A stretch of DNA of 52,212 bases from Myxococcota bacterium (GTDB taxonomy: Bacteria > Myxococcota_A > Polyangia > JAAYKL01). Below, in pieces: positions 24,530 through 33,686 of the stretch. The stretch covers positions 1 through 52,212 of the forward strand of contig JASJCT010000018.1 of assembly GCA_030065855.1 (NCBI GenBank), in the 5' to 3' direction. The notes beneath the pieces are model-generated. The model did no database searches, had not been told where the DNA came from, and saw only the letters and a list, made by a program, of their open reading frames with translations. The translations under genes were made by a program, and so were the position numbers. Within the stretch, counting starts at the first letter, position 1. Every line of letters starts with the position of its first letter.

Positions 24530-25690
24530 TCAGTTCCCGAGCTCGTCCATTCGAGCGGCCACTTGGGCGAGCCGGCGCATGGGGTATCTGATGTACTTCC
24601 ACGCAGATTCTGCGGTTCGTGTCGATACGCTGGTGAACAGGGTCAGATGTACCTGAAGCTCGGGCCAACTCTCGTGCAGGGAGTTAAAAACATCGTTCCC
24701 ACCGGCGTGGCCAAAGCTCACCCCATATGGGTCGACGCCGGTATTCAGCGCGTAGAATCTCTCCATTGCTTCAGGCCCGAGGACGCGCCCCTCGAATAGA
24801 CTATTGTACCAACTGGCGAGTGAATCTGTGGTCGAGAGCATACCCCCATTGCCCCGTAAGGTCCAAGACGGACCGTCGTCCAACCATGGATGATCAAGGG
24901 AAGTTCCCCACCTCCTGGCACCTTTGGTGCCGATACCCATCTCCATCACCAAACCCACGTATCCGACAGCCAGACGGTCAGATGCCCACCCGGCCAGCCG
25001 GTACCCTATTTTCGGGGTGCCCGCGGGCAATAACACGAGCTCTCGCACTGCCTGCTCAAATGGCTTTTGCGCAATTTGTTCGACGAGAATGGCGAGCAAG
25101 GTGTAGCCCGCGTTCGAATAGGCGGTGTCACTACCCGGCGAAAAGCGGAGCTCAGTGTTGAAGATCCGATCGAGCGCCTCTTCCTTGCCGACCAGCTCGT
25201 AATCGTCTCCCATGTATTCGGGAAGGCCGGATGTGTGATTCAGTAGTTGAGAAACCGTGATTGACTGAATAGGCTCCGGAGCGTCCGGAATGAATTGACC
25301 CACCGAATCAGAGAGGCTTAGGGAGCCAATCTCTACAAGCTTGAGCACAGTAGCGTCCGTGATAGCTTTCACAATCGAACCGATGTCGAATCCCACCTCA
25401 AGGTGCATCCGGTGGTTCTTCTCCCTGTCCCGATACCCGTACGCCTCGTGCAGCACCACATCTCCCCGAAATTCGATCCGTGCGACACCGTATATTCCGG
25501 CTCGCTCGAACCGGTGGAGCGCCTCTTGAATATCTGAGAGCACCTCGAGTTGAATCGCCTCCAGATCCGCATCCGGTGTAAGGGGAGGGGGATATTCATC
25601 AGAGGGCTCCTGCCCACAGCACGTCATCAGTAATAAAATGGGAATCACGCGCAAATACTTGATGTCATTGCTTGAAAAGGCTCGGGTCAT
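24530..25690 (-). CDS. Serine hydrolase lipoprotein, class C beta-lactamase fold
   Basis: From ATG 25690 the signal ends in LLMTCC, a probable lipobox. The class C/DD-peptidase motifs are visible: SIVK within FDIGSIVKAITDA as the catalytic SxxK, TAYSNAGY as the YxN box, and a late FGHAGG replacing KTG. TVSQLLNHTSGLPEYM and LRGNGGMLSTTDSLASW also match the family. Such proteins include esterases, peptidases and beta-lactamases; the substrate cannot be decided. The frame is open to 25735, but that extension adds nothing family-like. The protein is likely anchored in the periplasm. Confidence 0.87.
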   Translation of the reverse strand: MTRAFSSNDIKYLRVIPILLLMTCCGQEPSDEYPPPLTPDADLEAIQLEVLSDIQEALHRFERAGIYGVARIEFRGDVVLHEAYGYRDREKNHRMHLEVGFDIGSIVKAITDATVLKLVEIGSLSLSDSVGQFIPDAPEPIQSITVSQLLNHTSGLPEYMGDDYELVGKEEALDRIFNTELRFSPGSDTAYSNAGYTLLAILVEQIAQKPFEQAVRELVLLPAGTPKIGYRLAGWASDRLAVGYVGLVMEMGIGTKGARRWGTSLDHPWLDDGPSWTLRGNGGMLSTTDSLASWYNSLFEGRVLGPEAMERFYALNTGVDPYGVSFGHAGGNDVFNSLHESWPELQVHLTLFTSVSTRTAESAWKYIRYPMRRLAQVAARMDELGN

Positions 25691-25821
25691 GCATCTCTCC
25701 GTGCTCAACATGGCACTGTAAACGCAGTGCGTCATCCGACACGGAACCGCCGAATAGCGATAAATGCGGTGCGAACCCAGTTTCTTGCGATGAGTCTAAC
25801 TGTCCTAACCTCCTAGAAAAT

Positions 25822-25844
25822 GGGCAATGGTGACACATTGTCCC
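25822..25844. repeat. Imperfect inverted repeat
   Basis: GGGCAATG (25822-25829) faces CATTG-T-CCC (25836-25844) with one bulged base and a six-base loop. It is in the gap between the serine hydrolase gene and the 54-residue protein gene. No other function is visible. Confidence 0.4.
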
Positions 25845-25924
25845 AATTCTCTAGATAGGTGCCCAGAGCAGGCGATTCCTTCGCTATTAAAGTATTTTAC
25901 TATTTTTGGAAGATTAATAAGAGG

Positions 25925-25974
25925 TCAGCCCCTTCCCATTGATATTTTCCCAACATCAAACGAGAAGGGGCTGA
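25925..25974. terminator. Long inverted repeat downstream of the 54-residue gene
   Basis: TCAGCCCCTTC (25925-25935) and GAAGGGGCTGA (25964-25974) are perfect complements separated by 28 bases. The element begins 17 bases beyond the stop of the small minus-strand gene and could terminate it, although no T run follows. It could instead be a leftover end of a mobile element. Confidence 0.4.
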
Positions 25975-25991
25975 TTTTGGGGGAGGGAATT

Positions 25992-26156
25992 TTAATCGTT
26001 CCAGGGGCGTAACGAATCGTCAATGCACAGCTTTTTTAACTCCTTATCGCTGATTTTCCCTTTCTTACTCTTTACGATGTCAAAGGGGCACACATAAAGG
26101 TCTCCAGATTTACTCTTAATCGTCGTGAATGAATTCTTTGAAACATGGGCTTTCAT
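25992..26156 (-). CDS. Small lysine-rich 54-residue protein, unknown
   Basis: The frame starts MKAHVSKNSFTTIKSKSGDL, continues through YVCPFDIVKSKKGKIS and ends CIDDSLRPWND. It is preceded by AAAAGGAG eight bases before the ATG and by a well-formed promoter at 26192-26219, which makes it very likely a real gene although it is short. It is basic in the middle, has two cysteines and no membrane helix. I do not recognise the family. An inverted repeat downstream (25925-25974) may end the transcript, so it appears to be monocistronic. Confidence 0.75.
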   Translation of the reverse strand: MKAHVSKNSFTTIKSKSGDLYVCPFDIVKSKKGKISDKELKKLCIDDSLRPWND

Positions 26157-26191
26157 TTTTTTCTCCTTTTGTTGTTTATCGCTCTACCCTC

Positions 26192-26219
26192 AAGCTAATT
26201 ATTGATTAAATTTTGTCAA
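26192..26219 (-). promoter_or_regulatory. Promoter of the 54-residue protein gene
   Basis: On the minus strand a perfect -35 TTGACA (26219-26214) lies 16 bases from a -10-like TAGCTT (26197-26192), in AT-rich DNA. The predicted leader is about 30 bases and contains the AAGGAG ribosome-binding site. Confidence 0.6.
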
Positions 26220-26312
26220 TAAATTTTTAGTCAAAAAATCATCATTTTCTGTTTTGAGCGATTGTTTGCCCAGTCCCTAGAAACGATTTCAGTGATCCTG
26301 CATAATGGCCCC

Positions 26313-28886
26313 ATGCGGTTTGATCGGGTTCATTCGGGTCACTTCATCTCGTTCTTCGTCGTTGCCATAGCCGCGGCAGGTGTGTCCATTGCACGGGGCG
26401 TGTCCGATGTGGACGGGGTCCATGGGGAAACAGATCAGCTCGAGCAGCAGCTTTCAGGCAAGCTCAACCTGGTCGTTCAACCGACAGGTGTGCATGAGAC
26501 GGCAAACAAACCTGAAACCGGGCTTACGGCCGCCCTCAAATGGCGCGAAATCGTCTTTTTGGCTGCAAAGGAAAAGCAGTTGCCAGCGGACTTGTACCGA
26601 GCAGAAGTCCGCACTGTCGAGGATCAGGGTATCATATCGATAAGGGGCGTTCGAAACCTGACCGACACGCCGGCCGGCGATGAGTACGCCCTGGTCAACT
26701 GTCCACCCCAAGTGGCCGTGCTTACGCGCGCCCTGGGACAGGTGAGATCTGCAACGGTTTTTGATATTCGCGGCCAAGTGCTTTCGAGCGACGATGGATG
26801 GACGCTCCTCACCCGACTGACTGCGCGTCTGACCGATTTCCTGCGCACGGGTCACTTCCAGGGGATTCGAAAAACTGCCCTCAGGTTTTCCCCACCCCCG
26901 AGTTGGGCAGATCTGTCAGTTGAGGGAGCGGGCACTCCAGATATGCGCATCGGAGTCAATTGGACAGATTTAGAAGAGACGTTTTTTGCCGTCGACATCC
27001 GCTCGGATCAGGACCCGGTCGAGACCGAGGGCCTTATTCCCACGGCTGATGTTCGACTGCCCAAGCACTTGATTCTATGGCTGGTAGACACGGTTCGATC
27101 CATCTCCTGGATCGGTCCAGGGCCAATAGAGTGGGCTGAGGGGCGCTATTTTGCGATACGGGATGCCCTGCGCCGATTCACCTATGCCCTATTTGGCGAA
27201 GACGACGCAGTAGGCGAGGAGGACGCGGCCGATGCAGATGAACTTCGCAGGGCCGTGGCCGTGTCCATGGGCTTGGAGGTGGGATCCCTGGAAACACCGT
27301 GGCCCCCGCCCAACATCCCTGCACCCGTGTTTAAACGACTCGCCCGGGGTGAAGGACGGTGGCGGCCCGCTGTGCCCGGCTTTGTTCCCGCGCTTTCAGG
27401 CGCACCGCCGATTGTTTATCGCACCTATACGCGGCCGGATATCCAGCGGCCCTATGTTCGCGTCCACCTCATGGCCATGGACATGCGCCAGCTCGATCTG
27501 CACATGGTGGGCGGGTACGAGGATCCCCAGCCAACAACCGGTAGCCAGGGCACTGGACGCATTCCCCGCAAGCGCGCCATTTTGTCCCGTACGGTGCTCG
27601 CGTTTAACGGGGCGTTCAAGACCCTCCACGGCGCCTACGGCATGATGGTGGAAAAGGACGTACTACTTCCCCCCCAGGACCGGGCTGCCACAGTGGCGAC
27701 CATGGACGACGGTCAGGTCCTGATGGGATCCTGGCCGACTGGATTGAAAATCCCTGCCAACATGGTCTCGTTGCGCCAGAACATGGATCCCCTGGTGGAA
27801 AACAGCGTGGTAAACCCCAGGAGGCGGTACCTGTGGGGCTTTACACTAGACGAAGATATAAGGAATATGAATACCATTAGATCGGGCATCTGCATGACAG
27901 CAGCTGGATCGATGATCTATGCCTGGGGCGAAGATCTGACCGCCACCACCCTGGGCATTGCGATGAATGCAGCCGGGTGCACCTACGGCATTCACTTGGA
28001 TATGAACCCCTTTCATACGTCTTTTATTTACTACCACTTTAAAGACCCGGTCGATGGAAAACGCCCTGATTTTGATGCTGAACTCATACTCCCGGAGATG
28101 CGGTTCTCCCCCTATCGATATGTGAACGGCGCACCCAAGGATTTCTTTTTTCTCACGCTCAAGGACACCTCCCCCCCTGGACCGGATTGGCAGTCTGAGG
28201 GACTGGCACAGCCCGCACCGGCCTTTGTGCCCGCGGTCCATAAGCTGCAGGTAGGCGGGGCTGCGTTTTTAGCCATCGACATGACCCGAGCCGTTGCCGA
28301 GATCGAGCCGGGTGAAGTGCCCCATCACCTCGCCCCGGCCGGGGGGGTTAAGATCCCCTCCCGCGATCATCCGGATCTCGTGCTTGTGGACGTGCTGTTG
28401 GGGCGGTGGTCCTTAACACGGGGCCAGTTGACTGCAGGTGCCATTGTCGCACAGCTCACCCCAGATCGCGCGACCCTGGCCATCGACCCGCACAGCAAGC
28501 CCCATATCGGCATGTGGCCCCTGAGGGTAGGCAAAAACAAACACATTGGCCACGCCGTCCAAGGGGACTGGCTCTCTGCCGGTGGAAATACAAGAGGTGT
28601 GGCAGTTGGCAGGCTAAAAAATCGCTGGCTCGTCTTGGGCGAGGGGGCAAAGCAGGATCTGGTCCAGGCGCTAAAGGACCTCAATGTAGCCAGGCCCATA
28701 TTTTTTAGGGCAGAAACCCCTGGCGCGGCAATTACAGTGCGAACCCCCAAGGGCATGGTCGACTTAACCGGTAATCCAATAACAACCCGGGATGCAGAGA
28801 GTGCGGCCCTGAGGATTCTGGCCCACCCGCGCCCCATGGGCATGGCTGGGTTGGCAGCATCTCTCTCAGAAGGTGGGTCCCCATGA
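26313..28886 (+). CDS. Large exported protein with phosphodiester-glycosidase-like domain
   Basis: An N-terminal hydrophobic helix (near FISFFVVAIAAAG) should export or anchor the protein. The first 400 residues are unrecognised apart from an acidic patch (GEDDAVGEEDAADADEL). The second half contains LSRTVLAFNGAFKTLHGAYG, VATMDDGQVLMGSWP, SGICMTAAGSMIYAWG and TYGIHLDMNPFHTSF. This order of a substrate loop and a closing LD/N motif resembles NAGPA-type phosphodiester glycosidase domains, and I propose that fold at moderate confidence. The frame is open to a TTG at 26262; ATG 26313 gives a better signal. Its stop overlaps murI by four bases, which hints at an envelope role. Confidence 0.65.
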   Translation: MRFDRVHSGHFISFFVVAIAAAGVSIARGVSDVDGVHGETDQLEQQLSGKLNLVVQPTGVHETANKPETGLTAALKWREIVFLAAKEKQLPADLYRAEVRTVEDQGIISIRGVRNLTDTPAGDEYALVNCPPQVAVLTRALGQVRSATVFDIRGQVLSSDDGWTLLTRLTARLTDFLRTGHFQGIRKTALRFSPPPSWADLSVEGAGTPDMRIGVNWTDLEETFFAVDIRSDQDPVETEGLIPTADVRLPKHLILWLVDTVRSISWIGPGPIEWAEGRYFAIRDALRRFTYALFGEDDAVGEEDAADADELRRAVAVSMGLEVGSLETPWPPPNIPAPVFKRLARGEGRWRPAVPGFVPALSGAPPIVYRTYTRPDIQRPYVRVHLMAMDMRQLDLHMVGGYEDPQPTTGSQGTGRIPRKRAILSRTVLAFNGAFKTLHGAYGMMVEKDVLLPPQDRAATVATMDDGQVLMGSWPTGLKIPANMVSLRQNMDPLVENSVVNPRRRYLWGFTLDEDIRNMNTIRSGICMTAAGSMIYAWGEDLTATTLGIAMNAAGCTYGIHLDMNPFHTSFIYYHFKDPVDGKRPDFDAELILPEMRFSPYRYVNGAPKDFFFLTLKDTSPPGPDWQSEGLAQPAPAFVPAVHKLQVGGAAFLAIDMTRAVAEIEPGEVPHHLAPAGGVKIPSRDHPDLVLVDVLLGRWSLTRGQLTAGAIVAQLTPDRATLAIDPHSKPHIGMWPLRVGKNKHIGHAVQGDWLSAGGNTRGVAVGRLKNRWLVLGEGAKQDLVQALKDLNVARPIFFRAETPGAAITVRTPKGMVDLTGNPITTRDAESAALRILAHPRPMGMAGLAASLSEGGSP

Positions 28887-29701
28887 CGCAGGCCCTGCAA
28901 GAGCGACCCATCGGTGTCTTTGATTCAGGTCTAGGCGGGCTCACTGTTGTTCGAGAGATGCGCAGATACCTGCCCGGTGAGCACATCATTTACTTGGGCG
29001 ACAGCGCCCGGGTTCCCTACGGTACCCGCTCGGCCAGCACGGTGGTTCGCTATGCCCAGAAATGCGCCGCGTTTCTCGTATCCCAAGGACTCAAGATGCT
29101 GGCAGTAGCGTGCAACACTGCCTCTGCTGTGGCCTTACCAACCCTGCGGGCCGAAACCCAGGTACCAGTGCTCGGGGTAATCGCTGCTGGGGCGAGATCT
29201 GTTGCAGCGCATGATGCCCAGCGGGTGGGGGTCATCGGCACGGCCGGCACGATCCAATCAGGTGCCTACGCCAGAGAAATCGCTGCCCTGGCCCCACATT
29301 GCCAGGTCTTTTTGCAACCCGCGCCCCTGTTTGTACCCCTTGCAGAAGAGGGATGGATTGAGGGCGACGTGCCAGTGCTCGCAGCGACCCGTTATTTAAA
29401 ACCACTTGCGGATGCCCAGATAGAGGTGCTGCTGTTGGGGTGCACCCATTACCCATTGCTCGTCTCACCCATAAAACAGGCCCTTAAAAATCTAAACAGC
29501 AAGGCCGCCGTGGTGGACTCGGCCACTGCCATGACCGCCCAAATAGACCGCACCCTTACGGATCAGGACCTGGCTAGGACGGGCACATCTTTGGGAACCC
29601 TCACTTGCTTTGTCACCGACCTGCCGGCCAGCTTTGAGGATATGGCCACCCGGTTCCTAGGCGAGGGACCGGATCAAGTGGCCGTGGTCGACATTTCCTG
29701 A
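28883..29701 (+). CDS. murI: Glutamate racemase
   Basis: It makes D-glutamate for peptidoglycan. The family signatures are clear: IGVFDSGLGGLTVVREM, YLGDSARVPYG, AVACNTASAVAL with the first catalytic cysteine, GVIGTAGTI, and LLGCTHYPLL with the second. The 272 residues are normal. The ATG overlaps the stop of the large exported protein gene by four bases. It is followed by a promoter for a separate unit. Confidence 0.96.
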   Translation: MTQALQERPIGVFDSGLGGLTVVREMRRYLPGEHIIYLGDSARVPYGTRSASTVVRYAQKCAAFLVSQGLKMLAVACNTASAVALPTLRAETQVPVLGVIAAGARSVAAHDAQRVGVIGTAGTIQSGAYAREIAALAPHCQVFLQPAPLFVPLAEEGWIEGDVPVLAATRYLKPLADAQIEVLLLGCTHYPLLVSPIKQALKNLNSKAAVVDSATAMTAQIDRTLTDQDLARTGTSLGTLTCFVTDLPASFEDMATRFLGEGPDQVAVVDIS

Positions 29702-29752
29702 TACGAGCGGCCAAAGCAGCGGATCCCAATCCGACAAAAAGGACCCGCGCCC

Positions 29753-29782
29753 TTGACAATTCGCATTATAAATACGTACCAT
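29753..29782 (+). promoter_or_regulatory. Promoter of the small membrane protein-dnaX unit
   Basis: TTGACA at 29753-29758 is followed after 18 bases by TACCAT at 29777-29782. It precedes the 68-residue membrane protein gene by 35 bases and could drive the block through dnaX, ybaB and recR. Confidence 0.5.
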
Positions 29783-29817
29783 GGAGCGCTGTAGACGGCG
29801 ATTACAAGGAGGCATTG

Positions 29818-30024
29818 ATGTCTGAGCTCTCCCATTTTGAGGAACTTTCCGCCCAAACCCCCAAAAAGGAACCCTATGCCATTTTGATCGGCACGGTGAT
29901 TCTGGCGGTAGCACTGGTAGTGCTTAATAAACTCTCACCTACAGAGCCAGTAAGGGAGCTTAAAGCGGCCCAGGAAGCCATGCCGACAGCTGTACAGCCT
30001 GCTGACGACGGAGACGAGATCTAA
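29818..30024 (+). CDS. Small single-pass membrane protein
   Basis: This 68-residue protein has a polar N-terminus of about 20 residues, one hydrophobic helix (YAILIGTVILAVALVVLNKL) and an acidic tail ending DDGDEI. CAAGGAGG precedes the ATG at a good distance. I recognise no family. It is first in a unit with an MBL-fold hydrolase and dnaX, 60 bases downstream, but nothing links their functions. Confidence 0.7.
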   Translation: MSELSHFEELSAQTPKKEPYAILIGTVILAVALVVLNKLSPTEPVRELKAAQEAMPTAVQPADDGDEI

Positions 30025-30084
30025 CCCTCGCGCCTGTGTTCCGTTTGCAGTCCGGGCGTTATTGGGGGGGGTGCCGATAAACCG

Positions 30085-30912
30085 ATGATCCGAGTATGTT
30101 TTTGGGGCGTTCGAGGGTCTATTCCAACACCTGGAGTGGATACCGCAACCATTGGTGGGAATACCGCGTGCGTGGAAGTGCGCTGCGATGATACCCGCAT
30201 CATTTTGGACGGCGGCACAGGCCTCAGGGTGCTCGGGGATGCGCTCGTGAAGGAAATGCCGGTTCAAGCGTCGATGTTTTTCAGCCACATGCATTGGGAT
30301 CACATCCAGGGATTTCCATTTTTCAAACCCGCGCTATTAACTGGCAATCACTTTGAATTGTACGGCGGAAAAGATTTGGGCACGACCCTGGCCAAAACCC
30401 TCGCAGGCCAGATGAACTATCCCAATTTTCCCCTCAGCCTGGAGCAGATGGCGTCGACAATGCGGTTCCACGAGTTCCAAGACGGTCAAGTTGTCGATTT
30501 GGGAGATGGGGTTAACGTGACCGCTCACAGCCTGCGCCATCCCAGTGGATGCTACGGGTACCGCATCGCCTACGGCGGCAAAGCGATCGCGTATTGTACA
30601 GATACCGAGCACGGAAAGGAACCGGACCGCAATGTGCTCGAGCTCGCTCGCAATGCCGACATCTTCATCTACGATGCCCAGTATACACCTGAGGAATATG
30701 CCGGTGAGCACGGGGCTTCAAAAGTGGGCTGGGGCCATTCAACGTTCGAGCAGGGCGCGTTGCTGGCGAGCATGTCAGGTGCCAAACGTCTGGTGTTGTT
30801 TCACCACGATCCCGCACACGCAGACGCTGAGATACTGGAGATAGAGCGCCGCTGTAAAGAGCGATTCCCTGCCACAGACGCAGCCCGAGAGGGCCTGTCC
30901 TACGAAATATAA
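30085..30912 (+). CDS. MBL-fold metallohydrolase
   Basis: This cytoplasmic metallo-beta-lactamase-fold enzyme begins MIRVCFWGVRGSIPTPG, typical of a subgroup of RNase Z-like hydrolases. Metal ligands are visible in SHMHWDHIQGF (HxHxDH), LRHPSG, YCTDTEH, and a distal LFHHDP. The 275 residues match single-domain members. Homologues act as phosphodiesterases or phosphonate-metabolism-like hydrolases, but no substrate can be inferred here. The gene ends three bases before dnaX. Confidence 0.88.
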   Translation: MIRVCFWGVRGSIPTPGVDTATIGGNTACVEVRCDDTRIILDGGTGLRVLGDALVKEMPVQASMFFSHMHWDHIQGFPFFKPALLTGNHFELYGGKDLGTTLAKTLAGQMNYPNFPLSLEQMASTMRFHEFQDGQVVDLGDGVNVTAHSLRHPSGCYGYRIAYGGKAIAYCTDTEHGKEPDRNVLELARNADIFIYDAQYTPEEYAGEHGASKVGWGHSTFEQGALLASMSGAKRLVLFHHDPAHADAEILEIERRCKERFPATDAAREGLSYEI

Positions 30913-30915
30913 CCC

Positions 30916-32685
30916 ATGTCGTACCTTGTCCTCGCGAGAAAATGGCGACCCAATGCGTTTGCAGAAGTGGTGGGCCAATCCCATGTTGTCAAAACCCTGG
31001 CAGGCGCCATCGAGGTCGATCGGGTGGCCCATGCATTTGTGTTTTCCGGGGTTCGCGGTGTTGGAAAAACCTCGCTCGCCCGTATTCTGGCCAAGTCCCT
31101 CAACTGCACTGACGGCCCCACCATCGACCCGTGCGGCAGCTGTACCTCCTGCCGGACCATTGCAGCGGGCACCGCGGTTGACGTCATTGAAATCGACGGG
31201 GCTTCGAACAACTCGGTCGATGATATCCGGGAGCTCCGGGAAACGGTCCCCTACCGACCGGTCATTGGAAAATACAAGGTCTATGTCATCGACGAAGTTC
31301 ACATGCTATCTACGAGCGCGTTCAACGCGCTGCTCAAAACCCTGGAAGAGCCCCCAGCCCATGTGAAATTCATTTTCGCCACCACTGAAGCGCACAAGAT
31401 TCCAGTGACCATCCTGTCCCGGTGCCAGCGCTATGATTTTAGGCGCATTCCCACGTCAGCGATCGTGGATCGCATCCGTTCGATCCTCGATGATGAAAAG
31501 ATCGCGGCAGACGAGAACGCCCTGGCCCTGATAGGGCGGGAGGCCGAAGGGTCCATGCGGGACGCGCTGTCGATTTTGGACCAGGTGCTCGCCAGCCAAG
31601 AAAAGGATATCACAGCAGACGCCGTGGCCGACCTGCTCGGCGTGGTGGATGGCCAGGTGCTGTACGATATTTCCCGGGCCGTTCTTAAAGGCGCGTCGAG
31701 CAGCGTTATTGAAATTATCAGAACCGTTGATGACCAGGGGTATGACATCCCCACGTTTGCAAAGAGCCTGCTCGAGCACTTTCGAAATCTCGTGGTCGCA
31801 GGTGTCTGCCAGGATAATCCGTCGGTGGTAGACTTGCCAGACGTGGAGAAAGAAGAGCTTTTCGAGCTGGCAGGCACCGTATCGGTTCACACCCTACATC
31901 GGTTGTTCAAGCATTTTTCCGAGGCGTTTGAAGCGATTGCACGGTCGTCTCATCCCCGCATTTTGTTGGAGACGTCCCTCGTACGCATCGCCGACCTGGG
32001 CGATCTGGTGCCCGCCGCCGACCTGGTCAGAAAACTCGAGGCCTTGGTCGCGCGACTCGGTGGGCATGGATCGTCCGGTCCCCAGCACTCTCCCCCACCG
32101 GTCGGAACCGGGCCACAAGGCCAGGGATCCAAAGGTCTGAGCCGCACCCAAGCCAGCCCCATGGCGTCCTCCCAACCACCTCCAGCCCTATCGTCCGAGG
32201 GCAGGCCGTCAGGACAGCCAGCTGGAGCTGCCGATCCACCGCCCCGGGCAGGCGATGCGCGGCACGCAATCCCCCGGGCAAAGAACGACTGGGAAGCGGA
32301 AATCGAGGCCCTCAAGCGGGAAAAACCCACCATCGGATCCCTGTTGGAATGCGGCGTTCCCCAGCCAAGCGAAGATGGGGCAGGCCTGACCATCAGCTAT
32401 GCTCAGGAGTATCGGGCGATCGCCGACCTCGCAATAGATCGCCAACGGGAAATCGAACGCATCCTCAGCGAGCGATTGGGGACGAACGTAAAGGTACACA
32501 TCAGCACAGACAAGGCGACCGAAATACCACTGGTGACCCGCAGGCGGCTAGAACGCGATGAGGAGAGACGCAGACGCGAGGATGACGCCCGGTTACATCC
32601 CCTGGTCCAGCGTGCCCAAGCTGAATTCGGTGCCTCGGTAACACAGGTCACCCTCAGTTCGGATGGCCCCAATCTCGAACAATGA
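30916..32685 (+). CDS. dnaX: DNA polymerase III subunit gamma/tau
   Basis: It is the clamp-loader ATPase and polymerase organiser. The AAA+ core has GVRGVGKTSLARI (Walker A), a four-cysteine zinc module (C-x8-CGSC-x2-C), VIDEVHMLS (Walker B) and FATTEAHKIP (sensor 1). From about residue 380 there is a Pro/Gly/Ser-rich linker followed by a charged C-terminal tau-like domain (to 589). Length suits full-length tau; I see no obvious frameshift signal for gamma. The arrangement dnaX-ybaB-recR is conserved in many bacteria. Confidence 0.95.
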   Translation: MSYLVLARKWRPNAFAEVVGQSHVVKTLAGAIEVDRVAHAFVFSGVRGVGKTSLARILAKSLNCTDGPTIDPCGSCTSCRTIAAGTAVDVIEIDGASNNSVDDIRELRETVPYRPVIGKYKVYVIDEVHMLSTSAFNALLKTLEEPPAHVKFIFATTEAHKIPVTILSRCQRYDFRRIPTSAIVDRIRSILDDEKIAADENALALIGREAEGSMRDALSILDQVLASQEKDITADAVADLLGVVDGQVLYDISRAVLKGASSSVIEIIRTVDDQGYDIPTFAKSLLEHFRNLVVAGVCQDNPSVVDLPDVEKEELFELAGTVSVHTLHRLFKHFSEAFEAIARSSHPRILLETSLVRIADLGDLVPAADLVRKLEALVARLGGHGSSGPQHSPPPVGTGPQGQGSKGLSRTQASPMASSQPPPALSSEGRPSGQPAGAADPPPRAGDARHAIPRAKNDWEAEIEALKREKPTIGSLLECGVPQPSEDGAGLTISYAQEYRAIADLAIDRQREIERILSERLGTNVKVHISTDKATEIPLVTRRRLERDEERRRREDDARLHPLVQRAQAEFGASVTQVTLSSDGPNLEQ

Positions 32686-32715
32686 AGCACTGTTAGCGGT
32701 AAGGAGCTTATTGAA

Positions 32716-33072
32716 ATGGCAAAATCCAAAGGCAAGGGAAAAGGCGGTGGCGTGGCCCTTCGCGGTGGGATATCCGAACTCATGAGACAGGCCCATCGCA
32801 TGCAGGCAAAGCTGGAATCAGCCAAAGAAGAAATCAAGTCAGAGACCTGGTCTACCGAAGCCGGCGGCGGCAAAATCAAAGTGACCATCAATGGCGCACG
32901 GGAGATCACCGAAATTGAGATAGATAAGGCAATCGTCGACCCAGAAGATATGGAGACCCTGCAGGACCTTGTCATTTCAGCGGTAAACGCCGCGCTCACC
33001 CTAGCAGATGAAAAGATAAACGAAGCCACCGAGGCGGTCACCGGCGGGATGAAGATCCCAGGGATGGTCTAA
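32716..33072 (+). CDS. YbaB/EbfC nucleoid-associated protein
   Basis: This 118-residue protein has the YbaB pattern: a lysine/glycine-rich start, a long helix (LMRQAHRMQAKLESAKEEI), then the strands IKVTINGAREITEIEIDKAI and a final helix with NAALTLADEKI. Family members dimerise and bind DNA. TAAGGAG precedes the ATG. Its place between dnaX and recR is the usual one and strengthens the call. Confidence 0.93.
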   Translation: MAKSKGKGKGGGVALRGGISELMRQAHRMQAKLESAKEEIKSETWSTEAGGGKIKVTINGAREITEIEIDKAIVDPEDMETLQDLVISAVNAALTLADEKINEATEAVTGGMKIPGMV

Positions 33073-33095
33073 CGCGAAGGCGTTGGTTTAATTGA

Positions 33096-33686
33096 ATGTC
33101 TGGCGCGATACAGGACCTGACGGATTTGCTCGCTCGGTTGCCAGGCGTGGGCAAGCGCACTGCGCAACGGTTGGTACTGCACCTACTGAGATCACCAGCG
33201 GCATACGCGCGTCAGCTCGGCGCAGCCATTGGCGCCATCCAGGACGTGGTGTGTCCCTGCTCCTTGTGCCGCAATCTAACCGAAACCGATCCCTGCCCGA
33301 TCTGCACTGATCCCCGTCGAGACGAAACCCGCATATGCGTTGTGGCAACCGTGCCAGACCTTTGGGCCATTGAAGAGAGCGGCGTCTTTCGCGGTCAATA
33401 CCACGTGCTCCACGGGCTGCTCGCACCACTCAACGGCATCGGTCCGGACGATTTGCACATAGAACTGCTGCGCGAGCGGGTCGCAGGAGGCAACGTCTCA
33501 GAGGTTATCGTCGCCACCCGTCCTTCGGTTGAAGGTGAGGCCACGGCATTGCTGATTAGTCAGACCCTATCTGAATGTGACGTCCGCATCACCCGCATCG
33601 CATCTGGCATTCCCCATGGAGGGGAGCTTGAATACGCGGACCGCATGACCCTCAATCGCGCGCTTACAGACCGGCGGGATATGTGA
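33096..33686 (+). CDS. recR: Recombination protein RecR
   Basis: RecR acts with RecF and RecO in loading RecA at gaps. The N-terminal helix-hairpin-helix (LARLPGVGKRTAQRLVLHLL), the four-cysteine zinc finger (CSLC and CPIC) and the Toprim domain (ICVVATVPDLWAIEESG, then PSVEGEATALLI) are all present. The 196 residues are normal. It starts 23 bases after ybaB and its stop overlaps the start of the following lipoprotein gene. Confidence 0.95.
   Translation: MSGAIQDLTDLLARLPGVGKRTAQRLVLHLLRSPAAYARQLGAAIGAIQDVVCPCSLCRNLTETDPCPICTDPRRDETRICVVATVPDLWAIEESGVFRGQYHVLHGLLAPLNGIGPDDLHIELLRERVAGGNVSEVIVATRPSVEGEATALLISQTLSECDVRITRIASGIPHGGELEYADRMTLNRALTDRRDM

Noticed and set aside
31430..32685. Programmed frameshift site in dnaX
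   Set aside because: I found no A-rich slippery heptamer followed by a strong hairpin; the full tau reading seems sufficient.
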